From Amaranthus tricolor (taxonomy: Eukaryota > Streptophyta > Magnoliopsida > Caryophyllales > Amaranthaceae), in NCBI RefSeq assembly GCF_026212465.1, contig NC_080050.1, forward strand, positions 2,711,144 to 2,775,143: a stretch of 64,000 bases of DNA, given 5' to 3'. The position numbers and the translations under genes are program-made. The notes below the pieces were generated by a model. The model worked only from the letters and a program-made list of their open reading frames with translations. It was not told the DNA's origin and ran no database searches. Positions 39,058-53,600 of this stretch are shown here, piece by piece; position 1 is the first letter of the stretch; each line of letters starts with the position of its first letter.

Positions 39058-39887
39058 ATGAATTTGTAATTTTTGTGACTTTGTAATAAACTTTAATTTT
39101 TTATATAATATTTCAGCTCTTTTATTTTAATTTATTTGTTTCATGTGTATATATTTTTATTTTAATATTATAACTAATACAAAATATATATAATTATAAT
39201 TTATATATATTAATATATATATATATATATATATATACACGGTTGCAAAAAAGCTGCAAAACAGCAGGCGACAAGATGGCTATTAGTGATTGGTCGCCAG
39301 AGGGGCGACGGAAATGTCGTCGCTATTTGGTCGCCAGTGCTGGCGATAGATTTTGGCGAGGAGCAGCTTGTCGCCATAGGAGACACGTGTGTGGCGATGG
39401 GTATGTTGTCGCTGGGTGGTCGCCAATTGCATCAAAAAATATAGCGACGAAATGGCGTCCAATTTGACGTTAGCGACGAACGATAAGGCGACCACCACGA
39501 AGCCCCTCGCCATCCCGTCGCCAGTGTCACTTTTTCGTCATTTAGCTATGCAATGGCGACGAAAAGCTGTGTCGCCAATTCAATGGTTTTTGTAGTGTTT
39601 GAATGATATTAGAATTATTAAACTAGTCATTTTCAAAAGTTCATCACTTACAAAAATACAAAAAATATAATGACTTACAAAAGGTTTAAATTTGACAAAT
39701 TAAAGAGATTTCTTAGACCCATTAAAAAACCTAGATCCATCAGATCCAGAGGGTCTGGATTTGGGTCTAAAAATTTTGAACCCCTAGGATTCGGATCTGG
39801 GTTTGAATCTATTGAAAATAAAAGGGTCCGGGTTCGAATCTGGTTGGACCTGCTTCGAACCCACCCATGACCATCCTTACTTGTTGC

Positions 39888-40415
39888 TATAAATAAATTA
39901 TTTTTAAACAAATTACTCCTAACAGCATGTTCAAATCAAACAACTTGATTAAATTAATAACTTTAATCAGTTACTAACTATTAGTCATTTATGAATCATC
40001 TTAGTTACTACCTTTAAATATACAGGAGATAGAGAAAATGATAAACCCAAAACACAAGGACAATTGCACTTCTAAAAATGACTATTGCATCATGGTTAGT
40101 TGAATAACCCCACTAACAAAACCAATGAAAGAAGAAAAAGAAGAAATAATGATAAAAAGACACTAATAATTTACCTTTATTTTATTTCATTAGATTAAAG
40201 TTTTTACAAGGACTGAGTTATCAAAAGCAAAAGTAAGATAGAAGAGGCCCATTCTTTCAATGTAGTAAGAGTATATCTACATCAATCACATATGCGAAAT
40301 CCTTACAAAGTGAATTAAAAAGTGAGTACTGTCATGACCAACTAAAAGAATCGCTATTTAATCACTACAAACTAAGATCTGGTTATCATCCCTAGAGCAC
40401 AATTGAATTGCTTTA
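39888..40415. other. AT-rich spacer, no gene seen
   Basis: No coding frame or element ends were recognised. Confidence 0.5.
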
Positions 40416-40482
40416 TGTCAGATAACATATTTTGGGGCCTCAATTATCAGCTTAAGCTTTTAGTTGAGTTGGTTCCTTGACA
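40416..40482 (+). mobile_element. Solo LTR of the SMART family
   Basis: 67 bp starting TGTCAGATAACATATTTTGG and ending GTTCCTTGACA, clearly the 72-bp SMART LTR with a 5-bp loss near its start. A 5-bp direct repeat CTTTA flanks it (40411-40415 and 40483-40487). This indicates recombination between the two LTRs of an inserted element. Confidence 0.85.
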
Positions 40483-40487
40483 CTTTA

Positions 40488-41409
40488 CTCCACTATCATT
40501 ATTTCAAATGTTTCTTCATTGAATTTCCAACTATTTTTTTAATAAATTTTTAGGACATAAAAGCTGTAATTTTAATATAGATATTCTAAATAGACTTGAC
40601 TCGATATTCATCCGACTTTATAATCAAAATCAATTAGACCCGACCTTAAAAATTTGACCGGAAATACAAAATGGACCCGATAGCCTGAATAAACAGGGTG
40701 TAATTGTGATGATGAGAGTAATGTACCTTTTTAGTTTTTACTGTATCTCCTCTTTTAAATTCGACTAACTTAAAGTTTGTTTGGTTGATACTAACAAACA
40801 TATGAATTTGAACTTTTTAAGAAATGTCAATAAATTATGTTATAATAGCAATTAACATAAAAATTTAAAATTTTCAATGGAAATTAATTCGTACAATGTT
40901 TAGGAAATTTAATCACCATGATACCTCTTGGTAACTAGAAATTTTCGTGAATGGCAACTTTCAAGGTACTACAAAACACAACAATCAACTTCCTAGGAAT
41001 TATGTGAAGGAAGTTATTTATTTCCTAGAAAAATGTATTTCTTAAGTCATGTTGGACATTTAGAGCAAGTTAGGACATTTCTCATGTATTATGATTATAT
41101 TGGGACACATAAGTATTACAACTTAAAGTCCATAGTATTTAAGTCATGCGAACCAAGTACGTAATGAACAAAACAACCCGTTGCTTACAATAGCCCTGCT
41201 CATTAGGGCAAGGCTGCTGCTCGTTTGAGTACTTCTCTTGTTTGTTCGAGCACAATATGCGTTTCGAGGCAGAATGAAACAAAAGCATTTTGGCATTTGC
41301 TCGTCTGAGCACTCATGTACAGTCGCATATGTTTATAAAATATGATTATTGTATCAATTATTGGGAAATTACATTGCCTATGTTTATTCATTGATACTGA
41401 TTGAATATG
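40488..41409. other. AT-rich spacer, no gene seen
   Basis: Nothing coding is supported. Small open frames are without recognisable similarity. Confidence 0.5.
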
Positions 41410-42169
<760 letters not shown>

Positions 42170-42423
42170 CTCTCTGTCCCATTGAACTTACAGTATTTTC
42201 CATTTTGGTTCATCCCACTTAATTTTGCATCATTTCTATTTTTGGATAAAAGACCTATCACTTTCTTTTAATCCCACACATACATTTTAACTCTCTTTTA
42301 ATTTCATCCGCACAATTCATTCTCTCTATTTATTTATTACCACTTTCTTAAAAATAAATCTCATTCTCTTTACCTCTCTTTCTCTTTGATACAAATCAAA
42401 GAGGACGGACTAGACAGAGGGAG
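42170..42423. mobile_element. Stowaway-type MITE
   Basis: 254 bp with ends CTCTCTGTCC and GACAGAGGGAG and TA on both sides (42168-42169, 42424-42425). The interior is pyrimidine-rich and non-coding. Confidence 0.85.
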
Positions 42424-43356
42424 TATTAGTGAAATAGTAATAGTGGACATATTTTGATAGTCACATTGACTTCTAATAACATGTATACAGACCATTTCAA
42501 CCAATAAAGCTGAAGGGAACGTACATGAGTTTGTAGTTTTTTTTCGCACGTTAAATAGTGTTTTGTTACTTGAAGTTAGATCAAAAACTATCTTGATAAT
42601 CAAATTAAACTTTAGTCCAAATCACCTATGCTTTGTAATCAATCGTGAATAATAACTGTCTGTTTTTACTTATAAGATTATGATTTTATAATATTAGCGA
42701 TGATCTTTACGATAATTTGTTTAGGTTTTTATTATATAATTGGGATTAAGATTTTAACATTCTCTGTAAACGTATTTCACAACCAATCTTTGAAATATCA
42801 TGGTCTAATCAACTTATTCATGGAATGACTTGTACTAGTTAAGTAATTACATAGTCATATTTTCAGGCTTTGGTCTCAATTATATATACAAATTAAAACT
42901 AAAATCTTGTTTGATTTTAATTTTTAAAATTGAAAACTCATGATATTTTCCATCAATTTTGAAATTTCTAGTGATTAAAAATGAAGCAAATCTCAAATTT
43001 TAGTTGGTTTCATGTTTTAGAGTAGTTCTTATCTTAGTTTTAACTTGCGTCATCAATTTGCCACAATTCCCCTACATTATTCTCTCCAATTCCCCTACTT
43101 TCTTTTTATTCATGACTCATTCTACTATCTTGTATGTATATACATACTTCACTAAATACATACCATCTTCCAAGAGTGAGTCTAATTCAATCAAATCTAA
43201 CACTACATAAACCTTAAAATCCCACTCTTTTACCCCAACTAATGCTTACAAGCTACAATCATATAACTATTTATAAGCATAACCCTAATACAAATCCCGC
43301 GAATAGGGTACGGAGAGGATTAGATGTACACAATTTTACCCTGAATATCGAGTAAA
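42424..43356. other. Spacer downstream of the HD-Zip gene
   Basis: AT-rich DNA. The last few hundred bases before 43357 should include the 3' untranslated region of the minus-strand HD-Zip gene. No other gene is seen. Confidence 0.5.
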
Positions 43357-44463
43357 TTAAGACCAAAAATCACACCATTGAAAACTATCAACTGGTCTAT
43401 CAAATAAACTATGAGAATGAAGATCATCCCACCCTTGATCTCCTGATGTAAAAGAATCATGATGATCAACTGGTTGTTGTACCATTCTTAATATATGATC
43501 TGTTTCATCTTCCATTGTGAAATAATTTGTATTTTCACTTGATCCTTCATCTGATAAGATGCTACATGCCCCATATTCTGATCCTTCTAATGATAAAGCT
43601 GGTTTTTCTTCAAATTTTTCATCATTTTTTGTTGTTTTATTATTGTTTTCACTCTCTGATTTAATTTCTTCCTTTGATAAATCACTTTCATTTTCATTGC
43701 TTGCTCCTCCTTGTTCCTTCTCTGCTTGTTCTCTTAGTTTTTGTAGCTGCAAATTTTCATATAAAAACATTAATCTTCAATAATATTAATATTAAATTGT
43801 GTAACATCGTCGAATTGGTTTAAAAGCCTTTGAGTTTACATGAATAAAGCCGTATACATTTGAACCTCTAAGAATTACAACGTGTTAGAATATATAACTT
43901 ATTCTAAAGCGGTCAGAATTAACCATCAACTTATACTTTTGTTTGAGTTAGTTTCTTGATACGGTAACAGAGCAGATCAAAAAACCAACTCAACCAAAAG
44001 TTTAAATTGATTTTGAAGTTCCATAATATGTTATATTCTCTAATACAAAAAAGTAAAATAAAAAATAAAATTGCCTACATTTGAACATACAAATATGTAC
44101 CTGGACGAATAAAGATTGTTTCTCCTTGTTGAGTTCATCGTATCGTTTTGCAAGGGAGTTATAATTAGCTCTCAAAGTGTCGTAATCTTTCTCAAGTTGT
44201 TTAGACTTGTATCGTGCTCGTTTGTTTTGAAACCAAATTGCAACTTGTCGTGGTTGCAAACCAAGCTCGCGAGCAACTTGAACTTTCTTCTTAGGTTCGA
44301 GTTTAGTTTCATTCTTGAATATTGATTCGAGTGATTTCACTTGTTCGTCGCTAAATCTTCTCTTGTTCAACATCTTCATCTTTATTTTCCTCGAATTTGG
44401 GATCGAGTTTATGCAACTAAACACGTCGGAAGGGGAGTAATATTGTCCTTCATCGAACATCAT
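43357..44463 (-). CDS. HD-Zip class I transcription factor, ATHB-7/ATHB-12-like
   Basis: Two exons, 44463-44101 and 43746-43357, with GT/AG junctions give an intact 250-residue protein. The homeodomain spans about residues 33-88 ([35 protein letters not shown] is its second half). A leucine zipper follows directly, with Leu at 90, 97, 104, 111, 118 and 125; the intron falls between residues 121 and 122 inside the zipper. The C-terminal half is acidic and Ser/Asn-rich and ends [10 protein letters not shown], the ending typical of ATHB-7 and ATHB-12. Those Arabidopsis proteins are nuclear regulators induced by abscisic acid and drought that bind CAATNATTG sites as dimers. Oddity: the usually invariant Trp in NKRARWK is Tyr here (residue 85). 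Start ATG 44463 gives [12 protein letters not shown] 44460 is an equal alternative. Confidence 0.95.
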
Positions 44464-47400
44464 CTTAGCATATGCGTGCTAATTATATAATGCCCTTCAA
44501 GGGCTGATTTATTTTTAAGTACACAAAATAAAGTGTGTTTTTAATTGGGATCTGATGGTACTAACAGGTTTTTATATAACGTGACCTTCTGTGTGTGGGA
44601 GATCCTTTACTATTGGCCTTACGAATTTTTTATCAATTTATAAATACAATAAAGCCAATAAGGTATGCTAACGTGTGGTTCTTTTCTTCTAGTGCCTTGT
44701 AAAAGTTGTCCATATTCTCTTTCTTTTTAAAATTATATTCATTTTCTATTTAAAATTAAAAATAACACTATAATAAGTAATAACCTCTCTTATACTCAAT
44801 ATATGTTTATAAAATATAATATGTAGCGTCTTAATATAAATTTTATCAATATTAATATTTTTTAATTTTTAATTATGTATAATTTAGAGACTTATTATGT
44901 ACAATGTTAGAGATTTTTTAAATTGAATTAATGTATAAAAAGCATGCTATAGTAAATAAGACACTTATTAGTAGGGTTGAACTAAGCTTGATGTAAACCG
45001 CAAATCAAATATGACCAAATTGTAGTTTAGATATTTGGTTTGTTCTACAGTCTAAACGCTGATGTAATTTTTTTGAAAATTATGATTTTTAATCTGGTAT
45101 TGATTTTTTATTTTTTAGACCGGACTAGACTGAAAACCGTTTCAGTGTAAAATATAAAATAAAATACTCGTAATTTTTTTGAAAATTATAGTTTTCAATC
45201 TGGTCCTGATTTTTTATCTTTTAGACCAGACTAGATTGAAAAACGTTTTAGTGTAAAATATGAAATGAATACTCGGTCCTAATATAATTTTAATCTCAAA
45301 TTTATTATTAATTGTATTATAACTTATACATAGCACTTGTGTAAATAGTTTGTTCACCAAGCTGAGATCTAAAAATGTAATTATAATAAATAAATATTGA
45401 CTAGGATACATTTCAATGTCGAGTACAATTTAAAATTATCAAATATTGATTTGATAAAGAGGATGACAGTTAAGTTTATGTTAGTTTTTACATAATTTAT
45501 ATTTCCATTCATTTCAATTGATTTTGGTCCATTTAAATCATATGTTTCATATTTTTTATTTTAAATAATTTGAGCTTCTGTTAATTACAATTAATTAACT
45601 TACATTTGTGTTAAGTTTTATGTAATTATATAAATTATTGTATTTTAAATTGTAATCATGACTTACTTAGATTCAATTGAAAGTAAAATGTTTGCATAAT
45701 CAAAATATATTATCTTAGAAAAAATATTTAATGAGCAAAAACTCATTGGCCAAACTAGAGCAAACCAGACCATTGTAAAGCAGTCTAGTCTGATCCAATT
45801 TGATGTGTTAAATGGTCTAGTCTGATATGAAAAATTCTCATCCAAATTTATAATTTAATCTGATTTTAGTACTATACCAGACCAAATTGAACCATGTGTA
45901 CTCCAGTCCTCTACTTATTAGGTTGAATAGAAAAAATTATATTTAAATGACCGGAAAAAATGAAATCATTGTGAATGTTTAACCGGATTTTTCAGAAATA
46001 GCTATTAATTAGAGATTTGTAAATTAATACTACTAGAATGTAAAACAATAAATACACCCTCTAACGCAATATTAAATCCACAATTGTTTTTCTTAATTGG
46101 TAATATATTTAATTCTACATAATTAAAAATTATAAAAAATTAATATTATATAATTTACATAGAAATGAATTAAATAAGAATACATTTAAAAATTTTATCA
46201 TATTTTAATTTAAATTTTTATAAATTAAGAATAAAATATAAATTAGATTGATAGAAATATATTGAGAAAAGAAAATAGAAACTTTTCACTAAAATAGAGG
46301 ATTAATAGGCAATTCATGGTATTTGCAAATAATAAATAATAAATAATAAAGAAATATTCACGTTAAAAGTTATCTAATGCATGTTTACTATTTTAAAGTA
46401 GAAAAGGAAAAATTGCATTCCCATTTGGCACTGTTTGAGTAACCTACTAAGTACACGTTTAAATGGTTGTAGTATGTTCAATTGCAAAAGAGCAGACTTG
46501 CTTTCCCAAACTTACCAGCTTTTTTCTTTGTGCTATTTTACTCATGCCTTATTACTTTTAGATAACATTTATACCTTGAAAAACAAATGCAAATATAGGG
46601 GTAGTGTGGGATTTAAAAAAATTTTATAAGTGAAATCATGGAGTATTAAAAATTGATATAAAATAATCAAGGCTATTTTAATTAGTAAAATTGTGGAATT
46701 ATAAAATTTAGTACACAAAAATTATCAATTATTATTAGAATTTAAGTGGTGCCAAATGACCCTATTGTTTATCAAGTGTCTTCACCAAAATTTGGCATAA
46801 AAATGTAAAAATAATGGTCTTATATATAAGTATAAATTATATTAATTTATCTTGATTAAACTATTGGTTTAAAGATTTAACTTTTTTCTTTATTACCATT
46901 AAATTAAAGATTTATAGTTTATTTAATTTTAGATTATAATGAACTATATTAAATAGTTGAATGAATCATATTTTCTATCAATTATCGTCAATCAGAATAA
47001 CTTATTTGTTATCATTAATTAGAATAAAATTGTATATATGCAATCCCTTAAAATTTTGCCTAGATGAAAGTTATTTAAATGAAATAGGTAAAGGAATCAT
47101 AGTTACATAATAACTAGCTTATTTTACATGTTAAATTTCTTATAAAAATAAGGTTGCTTGATAAAAAAAGCTATCGGTAATTGTCAATGCATTCAATTGT
47201 TATAAGGTGTGTCTTGATCGAGTGATAAGGTTGTTGAATAAGTGAACCACGCAAAGCCATGAAATTGATAAAATAGAGAAAACTTATGTTTGTATTTATA
47301 TACTTGGACTATTTGGTACTTTATCATGTTATCTTAGCTTGCTAGATAATTTTGCATGTTCCGGACAGCCTAGAATTTCTTTAAATAATAAGAGATTATG

Positions 47401-47507
47401 TCTTCTACTAATTCACCATTATACCATTATATATGACCCCTAATTAGCCCCCTAAAATTCAACCTAGATCTATATTTCTAACATGATCATATTGGTGGGT
47501 TATGGTG

Positions 47508-47615
<108 letters not shown>

Positions 47616-50600
47616 AGGTTTATCTATAGGAGGGTTTAAGGTTGGACTTAGCCTAGAACATTTGTCAACCATTGAAAAGACCTTGATAAGCTAGTCATTC
47701 AATTTGATAATGGTTTGAACTTTGAATCATATGGTTTGATGATAACTTTAATTAAGATTTAGATTAGATTGATCAAAAACATTTTAATATTCCAAGTAGT
47801 TTTACATGGAGTAAAGTTCATTTGAATTAGATTTTAATTTTTTTTTTCAATTTAGAGGTAGGCTATAAACCTCTTTAGATAAAGTTAAGAGGGAATTAAC
47901 TTTTTATATAGATTTATTTTGAGAATTAAATTCTAATAATAAAAGTAAAAGAGAAAGTCTTCGATCATTTAGTTAACCCAAAATTCTTTATATCTTTATA
48001 AAAGTCAAATAATATATTAACTTTAATAAGATCTGAATTTTAATGAAATTTTATTTTAGATCGGATAAAATTAATTTGAGTCTCACAATTTCACTATCTA
48101 AGTGCAAGTGTAATAGTATGTCATAAATCTTGATGATTATTGTTAAATGTCTTTTCATCAATAACAAAGCTTAATGAGTAGTAACTTTCATATACGTGTG
48201 GATATCTATTAGCTAAATGAAGGTGTGTGTCCCACACTAATAATGTTAAGGGACAAAATTCTCACTTGTAATTTCAGTAGGGATAATAATGCCAATTGTT
48301 TAAAGGAATTACCCTATTATAGAACAGAGCATCAAATATTTCATGTTATACTTTACTTAATGTTAAGGCTACATGCTTTAAGCTTTATGCATACAACACC
48401 ATCCATATTCAGTAGTACTTATACGAGTATTTATTAGGCTAACCCTACAATAGATCCTAACAAACTTATTAATGAATACAGAAATTCCTAATCTATCACC
48501 GAATTTATAAAAAGTACTATAAAAAAACAAAAAAAAATAATAATAAAATAAACCAAACGAAAAAAGATAACCGTTATTTACTAAAACCTTTTCTAATGAA
48601 TACAATAATATCAAAGCAAACAATAGAGTAGGAAAAAATTAACATATTTTCAAGCCGATCCAGTTCAGCCAATTCTAATTGAATCAAGTCAGCAAACTAA
48701 ATTGATCATTTCTCATAAATATCCTATATTTATATTACAATTGTTTACTTGAAAAGAAATATTTTTTTATCATATTGAAAACATACTTATATTCATTGGT
48801 TATATGTTTTTTCTACGGATATATATATCTATGAATTTATAATCAAATTAAAAAATAATTAGTTTCTTCATTGTAGCTTTTCTTGTTAGCAGTTATTAGT
48901 TTGACTTTCGTCAAAACATTTCAATTTATAAATATCAAAGGTTCAACAAGTAGTAAAGTAGGGTTCCTAGTAACTTTTAGGTGTTGATTTGTAAAAGGCT
49001 AATTGGTATTTGGGATAGTGTTTTATAATAATTAAATAAAAATTATTTTATAAAAACGACAACACAAAAGTGCACAGCCTTAATCTCAAAAGAATAAAAT
49101 TAATTAATCAATACATAAAATTTAGTTGACGTCTACATCTCTATTTTCTTATTCTAACACAGTAACACTCCCCTTCAAGTTGGATCGTAGGATCTCCAAC
49201 ACCCCACTTGCACAATACATCTTTGAATGGATAAACTCATACTGTATGATAACATCTGCTAATTGATTTTTTGACCGCACAAAAGAAAGACTAATCACTT
49301 TATCCTATTATTTCCTAGTTCCAAGAGTTGTTATGGATTAACGTAGAATTTACAAGTTTTTACACAAACTAGCATATTTAAAATTAGTTAATCAAATCAA
49401 TCTCTCCAATTAGCTATCAACAATTATTTGTTAAATAAATTTTTCATGTCATTTACGACTCTTGCTCTTCAAAGGTAATCGTTTCTATTCTTGTCCTTTC
49501 AAGTTTTTTGAATTTCATTATGTTTTTCTTACCGATTCACATGGCTTCTATCAAACACTTAATAACTACTTTGAACATACTTTAACAAAGACAATGTTTA
49601 CAATTTTCTTAAATTTGACCTTCTTTTCCAAACATTGTCTTAATTAGAAATAGTAGACATATATGTGAAGAGAATGAATGTCTAAATAGCAAGTACTACC
49701 TGAAGATTATCAAATTACACATTCTAATAATAAAAATTAAAGAGAAATACTAACAACTAATAAGAAGAAGCATATACATCAAGAGGAACTTTTATTTAAT
49801 AACAATGATTTGTAAAGTTAATAAATCACCATTACGTGATAAGATTTGATAGGGTGAGAGTTGTATGATTTTAATTTACCTTTTTAGATTTTGTTTATTT
49901 TATTATTTTCTTTGTCTTTCTACGTTGATTTATAAATCACGGTTATTCATTAGGAATTATTGTACACGCAACAAAATTGCAAATTTTTTAATTAATAACC
50001 GTGATTTGTAAATCACCACAAAAAGACAAAAAAATAATAAAATAAATAAACTAAAAAAATATATTAAAATAACAAAACTCTTATCCTATTAAATCTTACT
50101 ACAATAAATAATTTGTTAACGGACCTTCTCACACCAAATTGTCACAGCTAGCCCATAGACAAGTGTCTGTCAACCTGTCAATAATCACCCAACACTTCTG
50201 TGACACATGTGCATCTGAGTGCATTGTATCTCCTACTCTTGTCCTTTTCATTTCATTTTATTTTTAGAATTTACACTCGTGGACCCTACACATGACGTGG
50301 CGCTATGTCTGTGGATCCAATTAATGAACAGTATTTTAAAATTAAATAAATTATTGTCCCTATACGACACGTGTCATTAAGATGAGTGAAGACCGTAACA
50401 CAAAAATCAGGCTTATGGGTCCCTAGTGATGAATTGTACGCATGTCTCTTGAAGACTTGTTTGTCAAGAACCTAAGATCTAGTGTCGGCATGACACGTGC
50501 TGCACGATCTCCGGAAATGTAATCTTGTCAAATGTCTACTCATTATTTTATTTTTTTTGGATCGAAGATAAAGATCCGAATCGGATTAAATACTAAATAT

Positions 50601-53600
50601 TAAATTCAAAAAATTTCATTTAGTTTAGAAACTTGAATTTAATAACTAATTATGAGTATTTTTTAATTAAGCAGGTAGTCCATGAATTAGAGGATTGTGT
50701 GATGGATTTGTATGGGGTTTAATTTGGATATTAATAGCAATTTTTGGCTAATTATATGTTAGAAATAATCAAGAGATAGATAATGGGCATAAGTCACAAC
50801 ACAAGTCTTAAGTAATAAGTCACCAGACCTGTTTTATTGTCTTCATAAATTATATTGTGCAGTCGTTTATATTAATTCTTCTTCTTCATTCATTCTGATT
50901 TTTTTATAAAATTTCAATAAAATAAAGTAAAATAAAAATAACTTCTTGATGATTTGATTATTTATAGTATTTAGTATTTACATTAGTCAACTTGTTATTA
51001 TGTAAGTTTTGATTAGTTTGTTAATAATTGTTTTTTAATCTCATATTGTACAAGACCGTCTCACTATAAAACGAATCCATATAATTAATTTATTTCTCTA
51101 ATTAATCACTTTAAAATTAAAAATGATTACTTTAACACCATAAATATACATGGGTCGATCGAATAGAAATAGTCTTACTCACCATAAAACCGTTTCATTT
51201 AAAATTTAAGATCACTTTAACACTCTAATATTTGAAATTATAGCTCTGGTATTATTCTAGTAAATTTTTACTTATAGAAGATTAAGATTATAAATTATAT
51301 AAAAGATTTAACCTTGATTATTAAATGAAAATAGTGTCAACAAATCAGAGTTGAGAGATTTTAGGAGTATTTAAAGTTAATTAAAAGTTTAAGGAATCTT
51401 TAAAAAATACATGTGTCAGGTAGATGTTTGATCATATTAAAATATGATTTAATGTCAGAAATTCTTCGTCGGGTGTAGCGTTACATCTTATAGCAATTGT
51501 ACGTCAATGTAACAGTTGGACGGTTAAGATTAAAAATTTTAGTTAGTGATATAATATCATAATCTTTAAACCCCACAGAAAGTCTTTAACTGATCCATTT
51601 AATATTCAACATGACAAATATGTTTCATCAATGACGGCGTCTTGCCCCTTTCCTTTTGACATTATTAAAGGAAAATTGAGTTAATTATGATTAATATTTA
51701 CTATTAGAGATATGATTTTTTATCTTTAGTTACGTGGTTTTTGTGTGTTTAAATTTAGTCATGCATATGGAGTAGATTTTTACTTTAATCTTCATTATTA
51801 TATTGATAACTAAATCACTTACAATTACTTTATGAAAAAGGTATCATGCATGTATGATCATGCATTATTCAACTTTTAATATTAGGAACAACATATAGTA
51901 TTTTTACAATTTTAAAGAATTGGTCTAAATTGTTATATTAGTCTTCAATAATCATAACACCTTATTATCAGCGGCGGATTCATAATTTAAAGTCTCAAGA
52001 GATATCAATAAAATAGGCAGAATTTTGCTGCTATTTTTGCAAAATGAACTATTAAAATTTTTTTATTCCTACAAAATGACATGTAGACGCTCATTAATCT
52101 CAAGCCAAAATCAAAGTAATTTAAAAACGATCAATTAACATCATCTTCACCTCAGATGATGACAACCCAAAATACTAATGAAGTTCAATTAACAACATCC
52201 TCACATAATGAAGTTCATATTTACAATGAAAACAAAGTCCAACAAAATGAAATACAAAGTAACAATTAAATGAATTCGGCCTTTTCCAATTACAAAATCC
52301 ATCCATCATAAAAGAATCTTGTCCAACATCATCATCCTTGATCAATAAATAACAAGCAAAATAAAAAGGTACATCTTTCTCATCAACACTATATCCAAGC
52401 CATGTTTTGTATTTATCAAACCATTTTCAATTAAATTACGACTTTTTGTCCCAAACTTTGTGAATTTTAATTCATATTTATAAGGTTGACAAAGATCTCT
52501 TGAACAATATTCTCTTCTAAGAATATCTCGTTCACTTGATAAGTAAATTTGAGATATTTATTCTTCTCTTTTTTCTGAAGTCTTGAGGAAAACATCAATA
52601 AAAGTTAATATTTCTTCATTTTTCAAAGATGGGGTTTTAAAAGTTAAAGTAGTTTCGCTTTCTCTTTGTTCATCTTGAGAAGAAGGAAAAGATGATTGAG
52701 AAGGATTATTTGATAGTGCTTGACTTTGTTGAGTTGGAAGGGAGCTTGGAGTAGTGTTATCTCCACTTTCTTTACTCAAATGTTTTCAAGAAAAGCAATA
52801 CTCTCTTATTTTCTCTTTATTATTTTGAATTTTAGAATTCTAACAAGAACATTAACAAACACATTCAAAGAAGATAAACAAAAAAATTCAATTAGATAAC
52901 ACTACCAAAAAATTCAAAGAACAATCACAACTAACAAACATAACACTCGAAAAAAAATCTATCAATTAATGTCTAATGATAAAGATTTAAAAAGATAAAC
53001 AAAAAAATTGGATATTTCAAAATCATAATTCATCATCTAAGAAGATAATCAATAGGACAATAAGAACATTAAATTGAAATTAAAATTGTTGTCATTTAGA
53101 GCGTATAATAGTTATCGAAAATAATAACTTAATTAAATCATATAAATTAATTAAATTAATAATTAATTAGAAATATCCCAAGATTGCAAAAGTTTCTATT
53201 TTGGTATAAGAACAGGTCGCGGCTCCCGACATTACTCTCGCGGCTCGCGAGTTGGCCTGGTTGCGGCACGCGACTTTCGCGCTGGTTTTTACAATGTTCG
53301 TTTTATTCGGTTTTGTTAGTTATGTTATAACTACCTACGGTTAATATGGTCATATTAACTGAATATATTGGGATGTATTGATTTATGATCGACATTGAAT
53401 CGTGAGTCGATGTTGCGGTTCATGAAGTGACATATTACTTCATGAATGGTTGTAAACTCTTTTATAAATATAGAAGACATGTATGAGTCATTTCTGACAT
53501 GAGATTCACATGAGAATGACTTTCAAATACAATTAAACCTAAATCAGCCCTATGTAAAAAAAACTCACATATGCATATATAAATTGCTTATTAAAAATTT

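Larger units (their letters stand above)
35972..39597 (+). mobile_element. CACTA (En/Spm-type) transposon, 3.6 kb, internally deleted
   Basis: It begins CACTACAAAAAACTC and ends in the inverse GGTTTTTGTAGTG, giving TIRs of about 28 bp. The target site TTT is duplicated (35969-35971, 39598-39600). Subterminal blocks (35990-36370 and 39260-39590) are dense in TGGCGAC/GTCGCC motifs in both orientations, the expected binding sites for a CACTA protein. It holds a truncated TNP2-type gene and a downstream second gene segment. Confidence 0.95.
35590..39879. mobile_element. hAT-type MITE split by a CACTA element
   Basis: The left end is TAGAGATGGTCATGGGT and the right end is ACCCATGACCATCCTTA (inverted repeats). 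Both arms are rich in GGGTCCGG/GGATCTGAAT-type motifs in mirror orientation (35600-35770 and 39730-39865). An 8-bp target duplication CTTGTTCC/CTTGTTGC (7 of 8) lies at 35582-35589 and 39880-39887. Without the CACTA insertion it is about 0.66 kb and non-coding. Confidence 0.85.
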